Assembly: GCF_029626105.1 (NCBI RefSeq)
Contig: NZ_JARUBH010000009.1
Span: 3,162,001 to 3,226,000 of the forward strand
DNA from: Solwaraspora sp. WMMD792
GTDB lineage: Bacteria; Actinomycetota; Actinomycetes; Mycobacteriales; Micromonosporaceae
DNA length: 64,000 nt
Direction of reading: 5' to 3'
This document shows positions 39,953 through 48,990 of the stretch, one piece after another. Every line of letters begins with the position of its first letter. Positions within the stretch are counted from its first letter, which is position 1. The position numbers were made by a program, and so were the translations under genes. The notes beneath the pieces are model-generated. The model did not search any database. It saw only the letters and a program-made list of their open reading frames with translations, and had not been told where the DNA came from.

Positions 39953-40873
39953 TCATTCGCCGACCGAGACGTACCGCCCCCGGTGCGGGTCGACCTCCTG
40001 CTGATCACTCAGGTCGACGTCGACGCCGGGCAGTGCGGCCGGCAACCGGACCATCATCGCGTCGGACAGGTAGTGCCGGTGCAGGTCGAGACGGCGCAGA
40101 TGGGTCAACGGCTGCCCGGCGAGCAGGGCGGTGGCCCCATCGTCACCGAGGGTGCCCAACGACAGGTCGATGGTTTCCAGGCGGGGCACCACCGGCGCGG
40201 CGGTCAGCGCGGCGGCGACCGCGTCGGCGATCTCGGCGTTACGCAACCCGAGGGTACGCAGCGCGGGCAGCCGGGTGCCGTCGAGGATCGGCGCCAGGTC
40301 GTCCACTGAGGTGTCACCTTCGTAGTCGGGGGTGCCCAGCCACAGTTCCAGATGGGTGCAGGCCGGCAGATCGCTGGCGGCCACGGCGCGGGTGAGGGCG
40401 GCCGGCAGCCCGCCGGACTCGATGGCGAACTCCCGCAGCCCGGTGTGCCGCACCGGCTGCAACAGCAGCGACATCGCACCGCGTACCCGCAGCACCTGCA
40501 GCGCCGGGTAGGCGGCCAGCAGCGGGGTGACGTCGGGCTGCAGGATCCAGGAGATCTCGCACTCGTCGAAGGTCATCTCGCCGAGGAAGACGGCCCGCAG
40601 GTTGGTCAGCCGGGGCGCGGCGTCGACCAGCAGCTCCAGCGGGAACGCCACGTCCCACGGTTCGCCCCAGTCACCGGTCACCAGCGCGTCGACGCTCGCC
40701 GGGTCGACGGTGTCCAGCCAGGTGGCGAAGAGTTGGGCGAATTCGACCTCGTCCTCCTCCGACGCGCTGAGTCGCCAGGCGACCGGGGTGCCGGTGTGCT
40801 CCGCCGCGGTCTGCGGATCGAAGTCGACCACCGGCAGTCCGGCGAAATGGGTGATGTGCTCGTTGATGGTCAT
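39953..40873 (-). CDS. STM4015-family leucine-rich-repeat protein
   Basis: 306 residues. N-terminal segment THFAGLPVVDFDP, a WRLSASEEDE stretch, then leucine-rich repeats from about residue 85 onward (LTNLRAVFLGEM, LPALRTLGLRNAEI, LETIDLSLGTLGDDG, LTHLRRLDLHRHYLSD). LRRs bind proteins or peptides, so it may present or be the substrate of the radical SAM enzymes (inference). First gene of the five-gene unit. CGGAG lies nine or ten bases before the ATG. Confidence 0.85.
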   Translation of the reverse strand: MTINEHITHFAGLPVVDFDPQTAAEHTGTPVAWRLSASEEDEVEFAQLFATWLDTVDPASVDALVTGDWGEPWDVAFPLELLVDAAPRLTNLRAVFLGEMTFDECEISWILQPDVTPLLAAYPALQVLRVRGAMSLLLQPVRHTGLREFAIESGGLPAALTRAVAASDLPACTHLELWLGTPDYEGDTSVDDLAPILDGTRLPALRTLGLRNAEIADAVAAALTAAPVVPRLETIDLSLGTLGDDGATALLAGQPLTHLRRLDLHRHYLSDAMMVRLPAALPGVDVDLSDQQEVDPHRGRYVSVGE

Positions 40874-40953
40874 CGACGGCGCTCCGGGGAGGGCGTGGGG
40901 CTGCGGACCCGGCACGATAGCAACCCGGTGCGACGCGGCGCTGCCCGTACGGC

Positions 40954-41712
40954 CTACTGCGGCGACCGCAGTTCAGTTGATTGCCCGGAGTCGGCCATTG
41001 AGGGAAGGGCTGCGGCGATGCAGTCGAAAACCCGCTGGAGTCCGTCTCGGAACTGGTCGTCGCGGCTCAGGTGTGGCTGACGCGCCCGAGTTACGATCTT
41101 GGTGAAGATCGGGTACTCGCCGCTTCTCACCAGTTGGTCGATGTACGGGTGGCTCCGCGCCATCCACTCCGACTCGCTGAGCCCGCTGCGGCGCAGCTCC
41201 TTGGCTGAGCCGATCTCCTCGCGGACGGTGCCCTCGATGTAGCCGCTCAGCATGGCTATGAGGCCGAGGTTCTCGTCGATGGGGATGACGTCATCGAGCA
41301 CGCCCATCAACCGTTCGATCAGGAGCAGCTGGTTAGGGCCGAAGCTGGGCAGTGACCGCTGCACGGTGGCCATCCAGGGATGCCTCAGCCACATGGCCCG
41401 AAGCCCGTCGGCGTAGCGCGTCAGGTCCGTGCGCCAGTCGCCCGAGGGCATCCCCGCGACGTCGATCTCGCCCATCACCTGGTCGGCCATGAGATCGACA
41501 AGATTGTCGCGACTCGGGACGTACCGGTAGAGGGACATCGCACCGGCGCCGATCTCGGCGGCGATCCGTCGCATGGTGGCGGCCTCCAGCCCTTCGGCGT
41601 CGGCGATCCGGATCGCCGCCTCGGTGATCTGGGCACGGCTGTAACCCGGTTTCGGCCCGTAGGCCGGGCGCTCGGGTCGCATCCAGATGTTCACGTACTC
41701 GCCGTCGGTCAC
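40954..41712 (-). CDS. TetR-family repressor
   Basis: 252 residues. The N-terminal HTH is ITEAAIRIADAEGLEAATMRRIAAEIGAGAMSLYRYV, given here as two blocks around GLEAATMRRIA and GAGAMSLYRYV. A TetR C-terminal dimer and ligand domain with many Trp, Arg and Leu residues follows. GTG 41712 is preferred over GTG 41721: GGAGG lies ten bases before the former but only one base before the latter. It is divergent from a drug-type ABC exporter, and two copies of a GTAC-centred operator lie between them, so it probably represses both. Confidence 0.9.
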   Translation of the reverse strand: MTDGEYVNIWMRPERPAYGPKPGYSRAQITEAAIRIADAEGLEAATMRRIAAEIGAGAMSLYRYVPSRDNLVDLMADQVMGEIDVAGMPSGDWRTDLTRYADGLRAMWLRHPWMATVQRSLPSFGPNQLLLIERLMGVLDDVIPIDENLGLIAMLSGYIEGTVREEIGSAKELRRSGLSESEWMARSHPYIDQLVRSGEYPIFTKIVTRARQPHLSRDDQFRDGLQRVFDCIAAALPSMADSGQSTELRSPQ

Positions 41713-41728
41713 CGTATCCACCCCTCCG

Positions 41729-41758
41729 TTGCGTACATGGTACCCAGTCTCTTAGAGT
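41729..41758 (+). promoter_or_regulatory. Promoter of the DrrAB-type exporter, leaderless
   Basis: TTGCGT (41729-41734), 18-base spacer, TAGAGT (41753-41758), then seven bases to the ATG at 41766. There is no Shine-Dalgarno, so transcription probably begins at the start codon. The first operator copy occupies the spacer, so repressor binding would block polymerase. Confidence 0.55.
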
Positions 41759-41789
41759 GGCCACCATGACCGCGTACAACGTACCCAGT
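41731..41789. promoter_or_regulatory. Duplicated TetR operator
   Basis: Two 18-base direct repeats, GCGTACATGGTACCCAGT (41731-41748) and GCGTACAACGTACCCAGT (41772-41789), differ at two positions and lie 41 bases apart. Each contains the inverted repeat GTAC-N3-GTAC. The first lies between the -35 and -10, the second over codons 3-8 of the ATPase gene. Likely targets of the divergent TetR. Confidence 0.65.
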
Positions 41790-42743
41790 AAGGAGACAGG
41801 GGCGGATCCGATCGTCGTCGCCGACGGGCTGCGAAAGTCCTTCGGCACCGTCCCTGCGCTGCGAGGTCTGGACCTGAGCATCCCGAGGGGAACGGTGTGC
41901 GGCGTGCTGGGGCCCAACGGGGCAGGGAAGACGACCGCGGTACGCATCCTGGCGACCTTGTCCGATCCCGATGCCGGACACGCCCGGATAGCCGGATACG
42001 ACGTCGTCCGCGAGGCCGGCAGGGTACGCGAGCGGATCGGGCTCGCAGGCCAGTACGCCGCCGTGGACGAGAAGCTCACCGGCCGTGGCAACCTGCGCAT
42101 GTTCGGACGCCTCTACCACCTGTCCCACCGCGAGGCGCACCGGCGGGCCGACGAACTGCTCGACCGCTTCGACCTGACGCACGCCGCCGACCGCCCGGTC
42201 GCCGGCTACTCCGGTGGCATGCGCCGCCGGCTGGACCTGATCACCAGCATCATCCTGCGCCCCGAGGTGCTCTTCCTGGACGAGCCGACCACCGGCCTGG
42301 ACCCGCACAGCCGCGTCGAGATCTGGGACAGCATCCGCGAGCTGGTGGCCGAAGGCACCACCGTGCTGCTCACCACGCAGTACCTGGATGAGGCCGATCA
42401 GCTGGCCGACGACATCGCCGTCATCGACCACGGACAGGTGATCGCCACCGGCACGCCGGACGAGCTGAAGGCCACGATCGGGGACCGTCTCGACGTCACC
42501 GTCGAAGACCCCGCCGCGTTGGCGACGGCGGCGACGGTTCTGACCGTCCTGACCGGCGCCGAACCCACGACGACCGGAGCCGACCGGCTCAGCGTCGCGC
42601 TGCCCGTCACCGGCATGCGCCTCGCCGACATCGTGCGCGAGCTCGACCACGCCGGAGTCGCCGCCGCCGACGTGAGCCTGCGCCGCCCCACCCTCGACGA
42701 GGTGTTCCTGCGCCTCACCGGTCGCAGTGAGCCCGTCCGATGA
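41766..42743 (+). CDS. DrrA-type ABC exporter ATP-binding protein
   Basis: 325 residues. Walker A GPNGAGKTT, Q-loop, signature YSGGMRRRLDL, Walker [15 protein letters not shown]-loop LLTTQYLDEADQLADDI, then the DrrA C-terminal domain (RRPTLDEVFLRLTGR). Daunorubicin-resistance-type ATPases drive export of drugs or lipids with a DrrB permease. ATG 41766 is seven bases after TAGAGT and is probably leaderless; the GTG at 41757 is less likely. Overlaps the permease start as ATGA. Confidence 0.92.
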   Translation: MTAYNVPSKETGADPIVVADGLRKSFGTVPALRGLDLSIPRGTVCGVLGPNGAGKTTAVRILATLSDPDAGHARIAGYDVVREAGRVRERIGLAGQYAAVDEKLTGRGNLRMFGRLYHLSHREAHRRADELLDRFDLTHAADRPVAGYSGGMRRRLDLITSIILRPEVLFLDEPTTGLDPHSRVEIWDSIRELVAEGTTVLLTTQYLDEADQLADDIAVIDHGQVIATGTPDELKATIGDRLDVTVEDPAALATAATVLTVLTGAEPTTTGADRLSVALPVTGMRLADIVRELDHAGVAAADVSLRRPTLDEVFLRLTGRSEPVR

Positions 42744-43558
42744 CCGCCAACAGCACACCACTGGGTCGCCTGGGCTGGACACTCACCGACGGGCTGACCC
42801 TGATCGGCCGCGAGCTCGCACGGCTGCGGCAGGAGCCCGGGCAGATTGTCGCCGCGCTGGTCTTCCCCGCCGTCATGGTGGTGCTGTTCGGCTACGTCTT
42901 CGGCAGCGCGATCCAGGTGCCGGGTGGCGGTGACTACCGCGAGTACCTCATGCCTGGGCTGTTCGCGATGGTGACCTTCTCCGCGTGGTTGGGGGTCCTG
43001 ACGCGGACGGCCAGCGACGCCGCCCGCGGCGTGATGGACCGATTCCGCTCCATGCCGATGGCGCGCTTGGCGGTGCCGTTCGGGCAGACCGGCGCAGACC
43101 TGCTGACCGGCCTGTTGATGCTGACCATCATGGTGGGTGCGGGACTGCTGGTGGGCTGGCAGCCACACCGCGGCCTGATCCCCACGATTCAGGCGTTCCT
43201 GTTGATGATCGTGCTGCGGTATGCGCTGAGCTGGGTGGGCGTCTATGTGGGCCTGGCGGTCAAGAACGACCAGGTCGCCGACGCGATGGTGCCGCTTGGC
43301 CTGCCGTTCACGATGCTGTCGAACGCGTTCGTCCCGACCGACGGCATGCCGGGCTGGTTGCGCCTCCTGGCGGACTGGAACCCGGTGAGCGCGCTCACCA
43401 TCGCCTTGCGGGAGCTGTTCGGCAATCCGGGCGCCCCCTCGGGAAACGCGGCCTGGCCACTCGCGCATCCGGTGACCGCCGTCCTGCTCTGGACGGCCGC
43501 CCTGCTGGTGACCTTCGTCCCGCTGTCGTTGCGCGCCTACACGCGCCGAGGACGCTGA
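42740..43558 (+). CDS. DrrB-type ABC exporter permease (ABC-2)
   Basis: 272 residues, six membrane helices of the ABC-2 type: LVFPAVMVVLFGYVFGSAI, LMPGLFAMVTFSAWLGVL, GVMDRFRSMPMARLAVPFGQ in the coupling region, and the conserved SNAFVPTDGMPGWLR loop. It pairs with the upstream ATPase, which overlaps its start by four bases. Export substrate unknown; the TetR control suggests a toxic small molecule. Confidence 0.92.
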   Translation: MTANSTPLGRLGWTLTDGLTLIGRELARLRQEPGQIVAALVFPAVMVVLFGYVFGSAIQVPGGGDYREYLMPGLFAMVTFSAWLGVLTRTASDAARGVMDRFRSMPMARLAVPFGQTGADLLTGLLMLTIMVGAGLLVGWQPHRGLIPTIQAFLLMIVLRYALSWVGVYVGLAVKNDQVADAMVPLGLPFTMLSNAFVPTDGMPGWLRLLADWNPVSALTIALRELFGNPGAPSGNAAWPLAHPVTAVLLWTAALLVTFVPLSLRAYTRRGR

Positions 43559-43861
43559 AGGCTCCTGGTTTCCTTACTCTTTCTGACGCAAGGCGTGGCG
43601 GCTCGTCAGAGTGCGCGGCACACAGCCTCGTCCAATGCCGGGGAACGGTTCGGCTGTCAGGGCTTCGGCAAGGAACGCCGGCTTCCCGTGCAACGCCCCA
43701 GGCCGAGGTCAGGCTGACCCCGACCCTTTTGGGGTGTGAGGCTCGGCGGCACCCCGGAGTCGTGACCGGGCACTCGACCGTCTACCCGGTCGGCGGGTCA
43801 GACGATCGGTTGGCGGCGCCACGCTGCCGCCCTTTACGGTAGGGCTTCGCCCCGCACGACG
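43559..43861. other. Intergenic region after the exporter
   Basis: 303 bases. A weak hairpin (ACCCC, nine bases, GGGGT, about 43719-43737) may end the exporter transcript, and other small inverted repeats lie near 43780-43855. The stretch 43635-43760 has codon-like composition but no complete frame with a start. I see no recognisable gene remnant. Confidence 0.35.
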
Positions 43862-44050
43862 TCAGCCGCGCAGGCTGTCCACGAAGGATCGCCAGCCGGT
43901 GGCCGGGAAGGCGAGCTGCGGACCGGTCGGATCGGTGGAGTCGCGGACCGCCACCACCCCGCCGGCCGGCGCGACCTCGACGCAGTTCCCGTTCGCGTTG
44001 CTGCGGCTGCTCTTGCGCCAACACAGCGGCTCGGTTGGGGTCGACTCCAC
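43862..44050 (-). CDS. DUF397 protein
   Basis: 62 residues, a whole DUF397 domain: CWRKSSRSNANGNCVEVA, VAVRDS, and a C-terminal WRSFVDSLRG. DUF397 proteins pair with Scr1-type helix-turn-helix regulators (for example WhiJ and BldB systems) and act as small partner proteins in actinobacterial development. GTG 44050 has AAGGGGG six bases upstream. It starts 29 bases after the paired regulator, which is 5'-truncated here, so this gene may have lost its promoter. Confidence 0.88.
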   Translation of the reverse strand: MESTPTEPLCWRKSSRSNANGNCVEVAPAGGVVAVRDSTDPTGPQLAFPATGWRSFVDSLRG

Positions 44051-44079
44051 GGCGCACCCCCTTCCGGCGGGCAATCCAC

Positions 44080-44862
44080 TCAACTCTCTGCCACCAGCTT
44101 AGCCAGCAGATCCCGGCTTTCATCGGCCGGCAGCGCAGCCTTCTGAAGCCAGCGGCCGATCCGGGCGTACAGGATCACGTCCTCGTCGTCGGTGAGGTGG
44201 ATGTCGCTGGTCAGCGTCTCCAGCACCACGGTGCGAGGATCGGCCGGGTCGGGGAACGAGTAGAGCGAGAAGCTGGTGTGCGGCATGAACGAATCGTGCA
44301 CGACCGCTTCGAGCGGCAGCACCTGGATGGTGACGTTGTCCAGCTCGCTGAGCGCGGTCAGGTGGCGCAGCTGGCCGCGCCGGGTCTCGGGTGGCACGCT
44401 GGCCCGCAGCAGCGCACTCTCGTCGATGACCGCCTCGTAGTGCGGCGGATGTTCGCGACGCAGCACTTCCTGTCGGGCGGTACGCGCCAAGGTGTCAGCG
44501 TTGATGTCGAGGTCACCGTAGACGTCGCGACCGGAGCGGACCCGCAGCCGGGCGTACTCCGGGGTCTGCAGCAGCCCAGGCACCAGCAGTTGCTGGTACT
44601 CGAAGATCGTGGCAGCGCTGGCTTCGAGCTCGGTGTAGCCACGCTGGCGCTGACCCATCGAGCCGAGCGCCTTCCACCAGCCACGGGTGGCGGCGGCGTC
44701 GCGGGCGATGATGACCAGCTTCTCCCGCTCGGCCGGCACGACGTGGTAGACGTCGAGCAGGTCCAGAATGTCGGCCAGGTCTGGTCTGCTCTGGCCCAGT
44801 TCGAGCCGGGACAGCTTCGATGTCGACGCCCAGCCGAGCTGGTCGCAGACCTGCTCCAGGGT
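44080..44862 (-). pseudogene. Scr1-type XRE regulator, 5'-truncated
   Basis: The C-terminal Scr1/DUF5753 domain is intact (EYQQLLVPGLLQTPEYAR, ESALLR, then DPADPRTVVLETLTSD). The frame extends upstream through most of an HTH (TLEQVCDQLGWASTSKLSRLELGQSRPD). But it lacks the usual first 15-20 residues: upstream of TLEQV the frame runs through unrelated codons to a TAG with no ATG, GTG or TTG. The only start downstream is GTG at about 44739, which would drop the HTH entirely. The family likeness ends at about 44862, where an equally truncated gene begins on the other strand. Probably a deletion junction. Confidence 0.65.
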
Positions 44863-44879
44863 AGAGTTTCCGGCCGTCG

Positions 44880-45202
44880 GGTGGGGTCTGGAGTACGCCG
44901 ACGAGGCACTGGTCTACTTCCGGCACCCGCAGCGGGAGATCCGCGAGGTCGGCATCCTCCGCACCGTCGAGGACGCCTGGACGTTCTACCTGCAATGGGG
45001 TGAGCTGGAGCTGGTCCGCCCCGGCGAGCCGGGCTGGCCTGCCACGCCTGCCCAGCCGACACCACCACCCGGCCAAGTCACAACCGACCGGCAAGGCGAC
45101 GACGAGGCGAATCTCGACGACACGTGGGGGCTGCTCTGGCGGGCCAGCCAGCGCCCCGGTGCCGAGCTGGCCCAGCTCTACCCCGGCGATCGGCTCAGCT
45201 GA
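44880..45202 (+). pseudogene. 5'-truncated gene fragment of unknown family
   Basis: A plus-strand frame with good codon bias and protein-like sequence (EYADEALVYFRHP, REIREVGILRTVEDAWTFYLQWGELELV, DDTWGLLWRASQ). It starts abruptly at about 44880 with no start codon; upstream the frame only continues into the antisense of the Scr1 regulator. It ends at 45202, overlapping the uvrB stop by eight bases. No family recognised. Confidence 0.55.
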
Positions 45203-47312
45203 CGCCGGCGACGTCCATCGCCCGCAGCTCCTTCTTCAGCTCGGAGATCTCGTCGCGGATCCGGGCGGCCAGCTCGAACTGCAGCTCGCGGGCGGCATTG
45301 AGCATCTGGTCGTTGAGCTCCTGGATCAGCTGGGCCAGGTCGGCGCGCGCCATGCCGGCGCTGGACGGGGTGGTGGTGCCCCGGCCCTTGCTGCGGGTCT
45401 CCGGCACCGGGCCCTTGCCGCGCGACATCTGCCGGCCGGAGCCGCCGGCCGACCGACCGGCGAGCGCGCCGTCGGTGTCGTCGGCCTCCCGGTAGATGTC
45501 GTCGAGGATGTCGTGGATCTTCTTGCGCAGCGGCTCCGGGGAGATGCCGTTGGCCTCGTTGTACGCCACCTGCTTGGCCCGACGCCGGTTGGTCTCGTCG
45601 ATCGCGTCCGCCATCGACGGGGTCATCTTGTCGGCGTACATGTGGACCTCGCCGGAGACGTTACGGGCGGCCCGACCGATGGTCTGGATCAGCGACCGGC
45701 CGCTGCGCAGGAAGCCCTCCTTGTCGGCGTCGAGGATCGCCACCAGGGACACCTCGGGCAGGTCCAGGCCCTCGCGGAGCAGGTTGATGCCGACCAGTAC
45801 GTCGTAGTCGCCCTTGCGCAGCTCACGCAGCAGCTCGACCCGGCGCAGCGTGTCGACCTCGGAGTGCAGGTAGCGCACCCGGATGCCGTGCTCCAGCAGG
45901 TAGTCGGTGAGGTCCTCGGCCATCTTCTTGGTCAACGTGGTGACCAGCACCCGCTCGTCGCGGTCGGTGCGCAGCCTGATCTCGTGCATCAGGTCGTCGA
46001 TCTGGCCCTTGGTCGGCTTGACCTTGACCTGTGGGTCGACCAGGCCGGTGGGGCGGATCACCTGCTCGACGAACTCGCCGGCCGCCTGCTCCAGCTCCCA
46101 CGGCCCGGGGGTGGCGGACAGGAACACCATCTGGCCGACCCGCTCCAGGAACTCATCGAAGCGCAGCGGCCGGTTGTCGGCCGCACTGGGCAGCCGGAAC
46201 CCGTGGTCGATCAGCATCCGCTTGCGGGAGGCGTCGCCCTCGAACATGCCGCCGATCTGCGGGATCGTCACGTGCGACTCGTCGACGACGGTGACGAAGT
46301 CGTCCGGGAAGTAGTCGAGCAGGGTGTGCGGCGGACTGCCGTAGTCGCGGCCGTCGATGTGCATCGAGTAGTTCTCAATGCCGGAGCAGAAGCCGACCTG
46401 ACGCATCATCTCAATGTCGTACGTGGTGCGCATCCGCAGCCGCTGCGCTTCGAGGAGCTTGCCCTGCCGGTCCAGCTCGGCGAGCCGGTCGGTCAGCTCG
46501 GCCTCGATGTCGCGGATCGCCCGCTCCATCCGCGCCGGCCCGGCGGCGTAGTGCGTGGCCGGGAAGATCAGCAACTGGTCGACCTCGCGCACCACGTCAC
46601 CGGTCAACGGGTGCAGGTAGTAGAGCCGCTCGATCTCGTCACCGAAGAACTCGATCCGGACCGCCAGCTCCTCGTACGCCGGAATGATCTCCAGGGTGTC
46701 GCCGCGGACCCGGAACGTGCCCCGGCTGAACGACAGGTCGTTGCGGGCGTACTGGATGTCGACCAGGCGGCGCAGCAGCGAGTCACGGTCCTGCTCGGCG
46801 CCGGCGGTCACCTTGACCGCGCGTTCGAGATATTCCTGCGGGGTGCCCAGGCCGTAGATCGCCGAGACGGTGGCGACCACGATCACGTCGCGGCGGGTCA
46901 GCAGCGACATGGTCGCCGAGTGCCGCAGCCGCTCCACCTCCTCGTTGATCGAGGAGTCCTTCTCGATGTAGGTGTCGGTCTGCGGGATGTACGCCTCGGG
47001 CTGGTAGTAGTCGTAGTAGGAGACGAAGTACTCCACCGCGTTGTGCGGCATCAACTCGCGGAACTCCTTGGCCAGCTGGGCGCAGAGCGTCTTGTTGGGG
47101 GCCATCACCAGGGTGGGCCGCTGCAACCGCTCGACGAGCCAGGCGGTGGTGGCGCTCTTACCGGTGCCGGTCGCGCCGAGCAGCACCGAATGCCGGTCTC
47201 CGCGACGCACCCGGCGCTCAAGCTCGTCAATGGCTGCCGGCTGGTCGCCGGCCGGCGAGTAGTCGCTGACGACCTGGAAGCGGCCGTCGAGTCGCGGGAT
47301 GTCGAGCGCCAT
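45195..47312 (-). CDS. uvrB: UvrABC system protein B (damage-verification helicase)
   Basis: 705 residues. Helicase motif I GATGTGKS (about 45-52), beta-hairpin [61 protein letters not shown] (family signature; shown here in blocks [12 protein letters not shown] and [12 protein letters not shown]), QTIGRAARN, and a C-terminal UvrC-binding helix pair ([27 protein letters not shown]). It opens DNA at lesions passed from UvrA and recruits UvrC. The ATG lies six bases after TAGGTT, so the mRNA is probably leaderless. Confidence 0.97.
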   Translation of the reverse strand: MALDIPRLDGRFQVVSDYSPAGDQPAAIDELERRVRRGDRHSVLLGATGTGKSATTAWLVERLQRPTLVMAPNKTLCAQLAKEFRELMPHNAVEYFVSYYDYYQPEAYIPQTDTYIEKDSSINEEVERLRHSATMSLLTRRDVIVVATVSAIYGLGTPQEYLERAVKVTAGAEQDRDSLLRRLVDIQYARNDLSFSRGTFRVRGDTLEIIPAYEELAVRIEFFGDEIERLYYLHPLTGDVVREVDQLLIFPATHYAAGPARMERAIRDIEAELTDRLAELDRQGKLLEAQRLRMRTTYDIEMMRQVGFCSGIENYSMHIDGRDYGSPPHTLLDYFPDDFVTVVDESHVTIPQIGGMFEGDASRKRMLIDHGFRLPSAADNRPLRFDEFLERVGQMVFLSATPGPWELEQAAGEFVEQVIRPTGLVDPQVKVKPTKGQIDDLMHEIRLRTDRDERVLVTTLTKKMAEDLTDYLLEHGIRVRYLHSEVDTLRRVELLRELRKGDYDVLVGINLLREGLDLPEVSLVAILDADKEGFLRSGRSLIQTIGRAARNVSGEVHMYADKMTPSMADAIDETNRRRAKQVAYNEANGISPEPLRKKIHDILDDIYREADDTDGALAGRSAGGSGRQMSRGKGPVPETRSKGRGTTTPSSAGMARADLAQLIQELNDQMLNAARELQFELAARIRDEISELKKELRAMDVAGVS

Positions 47313-47318
47313 GGCCCA

Positions 47319-47341
47319 AACCTACGCCGTGGGTCCGACAG
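47319..47341 (-). promoter_or_regulatory. Candidate PafBC/RecA-independent damage promoter of uvrB
   Basis: Minus strand: CTGTCGGAC, eight bases, TAGGTT, then six bases to the uvrB ATG. It fits TTGTCRGTG-N8-TAnnnT at TGTCRG, the spacing and the -10. The short distance predicts a leaderless transcript. Confidence 0.6.
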
Positions 47342-47595
47342 AGTGCCGCCGGTCGCGGATCGGCATCGATATTGTCATTGTGTGGGTTGCCTCACCCGCG
47401 ATACCGTGACAGGGTAGGCCGCTCGCGGCGGCCGCGCGGACCACCGGCAGCGCCCATCACGGCGCGCCACGGGTCCGGACGTTCGGGTAGCTGCCCTGGC
47501 GCGAGCCGGTGAGCGCACCCGGAGTTGTCACGCCCCGCGTGACCCGGCCGCCGCGAGCGCCCCACCTACCCGCCCCACGCTGGCCGCTCCCGTCG

Positions 47596-48789
47596 TCACG
47601 GCTGCCAGCCGGTCTCCTCGATCCACCGCAGCAGGCGCGGCCAGACCTGGTCGAACCACGGCTCCTTGGCTTCGGCATACTCCCGGGTGGTCGGCGCGGT
47701 CGCCGCGATCCGCCGCTTGACGGCCAGGTAGTCGGCCCGCTCACCCGGATCGGCGCGCAGCAGGTCGCGGAACGCCAACGCGTACCGCCAGCCCGGCGAG
47801 TCGGCGACCCGCACGTGCAGGTTGACCGGCCGGCCGGGGTCGGCGTTGCCGTGCAGCCGCTTCGGCCAGCGTTCACCCGGCCGGCCGGTCGCCGGATCGG
47901 GGCGCGGGTTGTCCCACCAGTCGCCGGGAAACCGGGGGAACCCGGCGGCGGCGAGCGCGTCCGCGCAACCGTCGGCATCGTCCAGCGACTCGACGGTGAG
48001 CTGGATGTCGATGACGTCCTTGGCCGGCAGACCGGGCACCGAGGTGGAGCCGATGTGGTCGACCCGCCGGCCGGCGCCGACCGTCTGCCGCACCCGGGCG
48101 GCCAGCCGGTCGAACTGCTCCGGCCAGGTCGGGTCAGGCTCGGTGAGGACCGCCAGCGGCGGACGCGGCGCGGGCCGGGCGGCCCGCAGGTTCGCCTCGT
48201 ACGGCACCAGCCGGTCGTGCCAGAGCCGGTCGACGGCGTCGGCGAGGTCGTCGCGACTACCGTCGTTGGACAGCAGCACGTCAGCGGCGGCGCGGCGTTG
48301 CGCGTCGTCGGCCTGGGCGCGGATCCGGGCCCGCGCGTCGTCGGGCGCCATCCCCCGGTCGCGGGTCAGCCGTTCGACGCGCAGTGCCTCGGCCGCCGAC
48401 ACCACGACCACCAGGTGGTACGTGGCGGCCAGCCCGGTCTCCACCAGCAGCGGTACGTCGTTGACCACGACCGCGTCGGTCGGTGCGGCGGCGGTGAGTT
48501 CGGCGGTACGGGCCCGGACCAGCGGGTGCACGATTTCCTCCAGCCGACGCCGGGCGGCCGGATCGGCGAAGACCCGGGCACCCAGGGCCGGCCGATCCAG
48601 GGCACCGTCGGCGGCGACGACGTCCGGCCCGAAGGCCGCGACGACCCTGGCCAGCCCGTCGGTGCCCGGTGCCACCACCTCCCGGGCCAGCCGGTCGGCG
48701 TCGACGATCACCGCGCCGTTGGTGGCGAGCCGGTTGGCGACGGCGCTCTTGCCGGCGCCGATGCCGCCGGTGAGACCTACCCTCAGCAT
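47596..48789 (-). CDS. coaE: Dephospho-CoA kinase fused to a GrpB/UPF0157 domain
   Basis: 397 residues. The N-terminal kinase (about 1-200) has P-loop [20 protein letters not shown] and LLVETGL. It phosphorylates dephospho-CoA in the last CoA step. The C-terminal GrpB-like nucleotidyltransferase domain (about 215-397) has [20 protein letters not shown] and the terminal YAEAKEPW. The same fusion is seen in mycobacterial CoaE (Rv1631), where the extra domain helps solubility or folding. Lies between rpsA and uvrB, as in M. tuberculosis. No strong Shine-Dalgarno. Confidence 0.93.
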   Translation of the reverse strand: MLRVGLTGGIGAGKSAVANRLATNGAVIVDADRLAREVVAPGTDGLARVVAAFGPDVVAADGALDRPALGARVFADPAARRRLEEIVHPLVRARTAELTAAAPTDAVVVNDVPLLVETGLAATYHLVVVVSAAEALRVERLTRDRGMAPDDARARIRAQADDAQRRAAADVLLSNDGSRDDLADAVDRLWHDRLVPYEANLRAARPAPRPPLAVLTEPDPTWPEQFDRLAARVRQTVGAGRRVDHIGSTSVPGLPAKDVIDIQLTVESLDDADGCADALAAAGFPRFPGDWWDNPRPDPATGRPGERWPKRLHGNADPGRPVNLHVRVADSPGWRYALAFRDLLRADPGERADYLAVKRRIAATAPTTREYAEAKEPWFDQVWPRLLRWIEETGWQP

Positions 48790-48917
48790 GCCGCCCAGTG
48801 AACCGGATCGGCTGCCCGGCCGGTCCGCCGGGGGGCTCGTGTCCGCCGGATCGGGTCAGTGGGTGGTCCCCCAGGGGCCGGCCGCACGGTGGGCACGGCA
48901 GACAGTGGTACGCCACG

Positions 48918-48966
48918 ACAGACAGCGGTCCCGCCGGGCATCCTGCCCGGCGGGACCGCTGTCTGT
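48918..48966 (-). terminator. rpsA terminator
   Basis: A perfect 23-bp stem (48918-48940 with 48944-48966) closed by a three-base formal loop, 24 bases past the rpsA stop. It ends the highly expressed rpsA transcript before coaE. Confidence 0.85.
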
Positions 48967-48990
48967 GTCAGCCGATGTTGCTATGGGGCC

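Noticed and set aside
43559-43861. Possible insertion-sequence remnant after the exporter genes
   Set aside because: Some protein-like composition and small inverted repeats, but no transposase motif, no matching ends and no target duplication could be shown.
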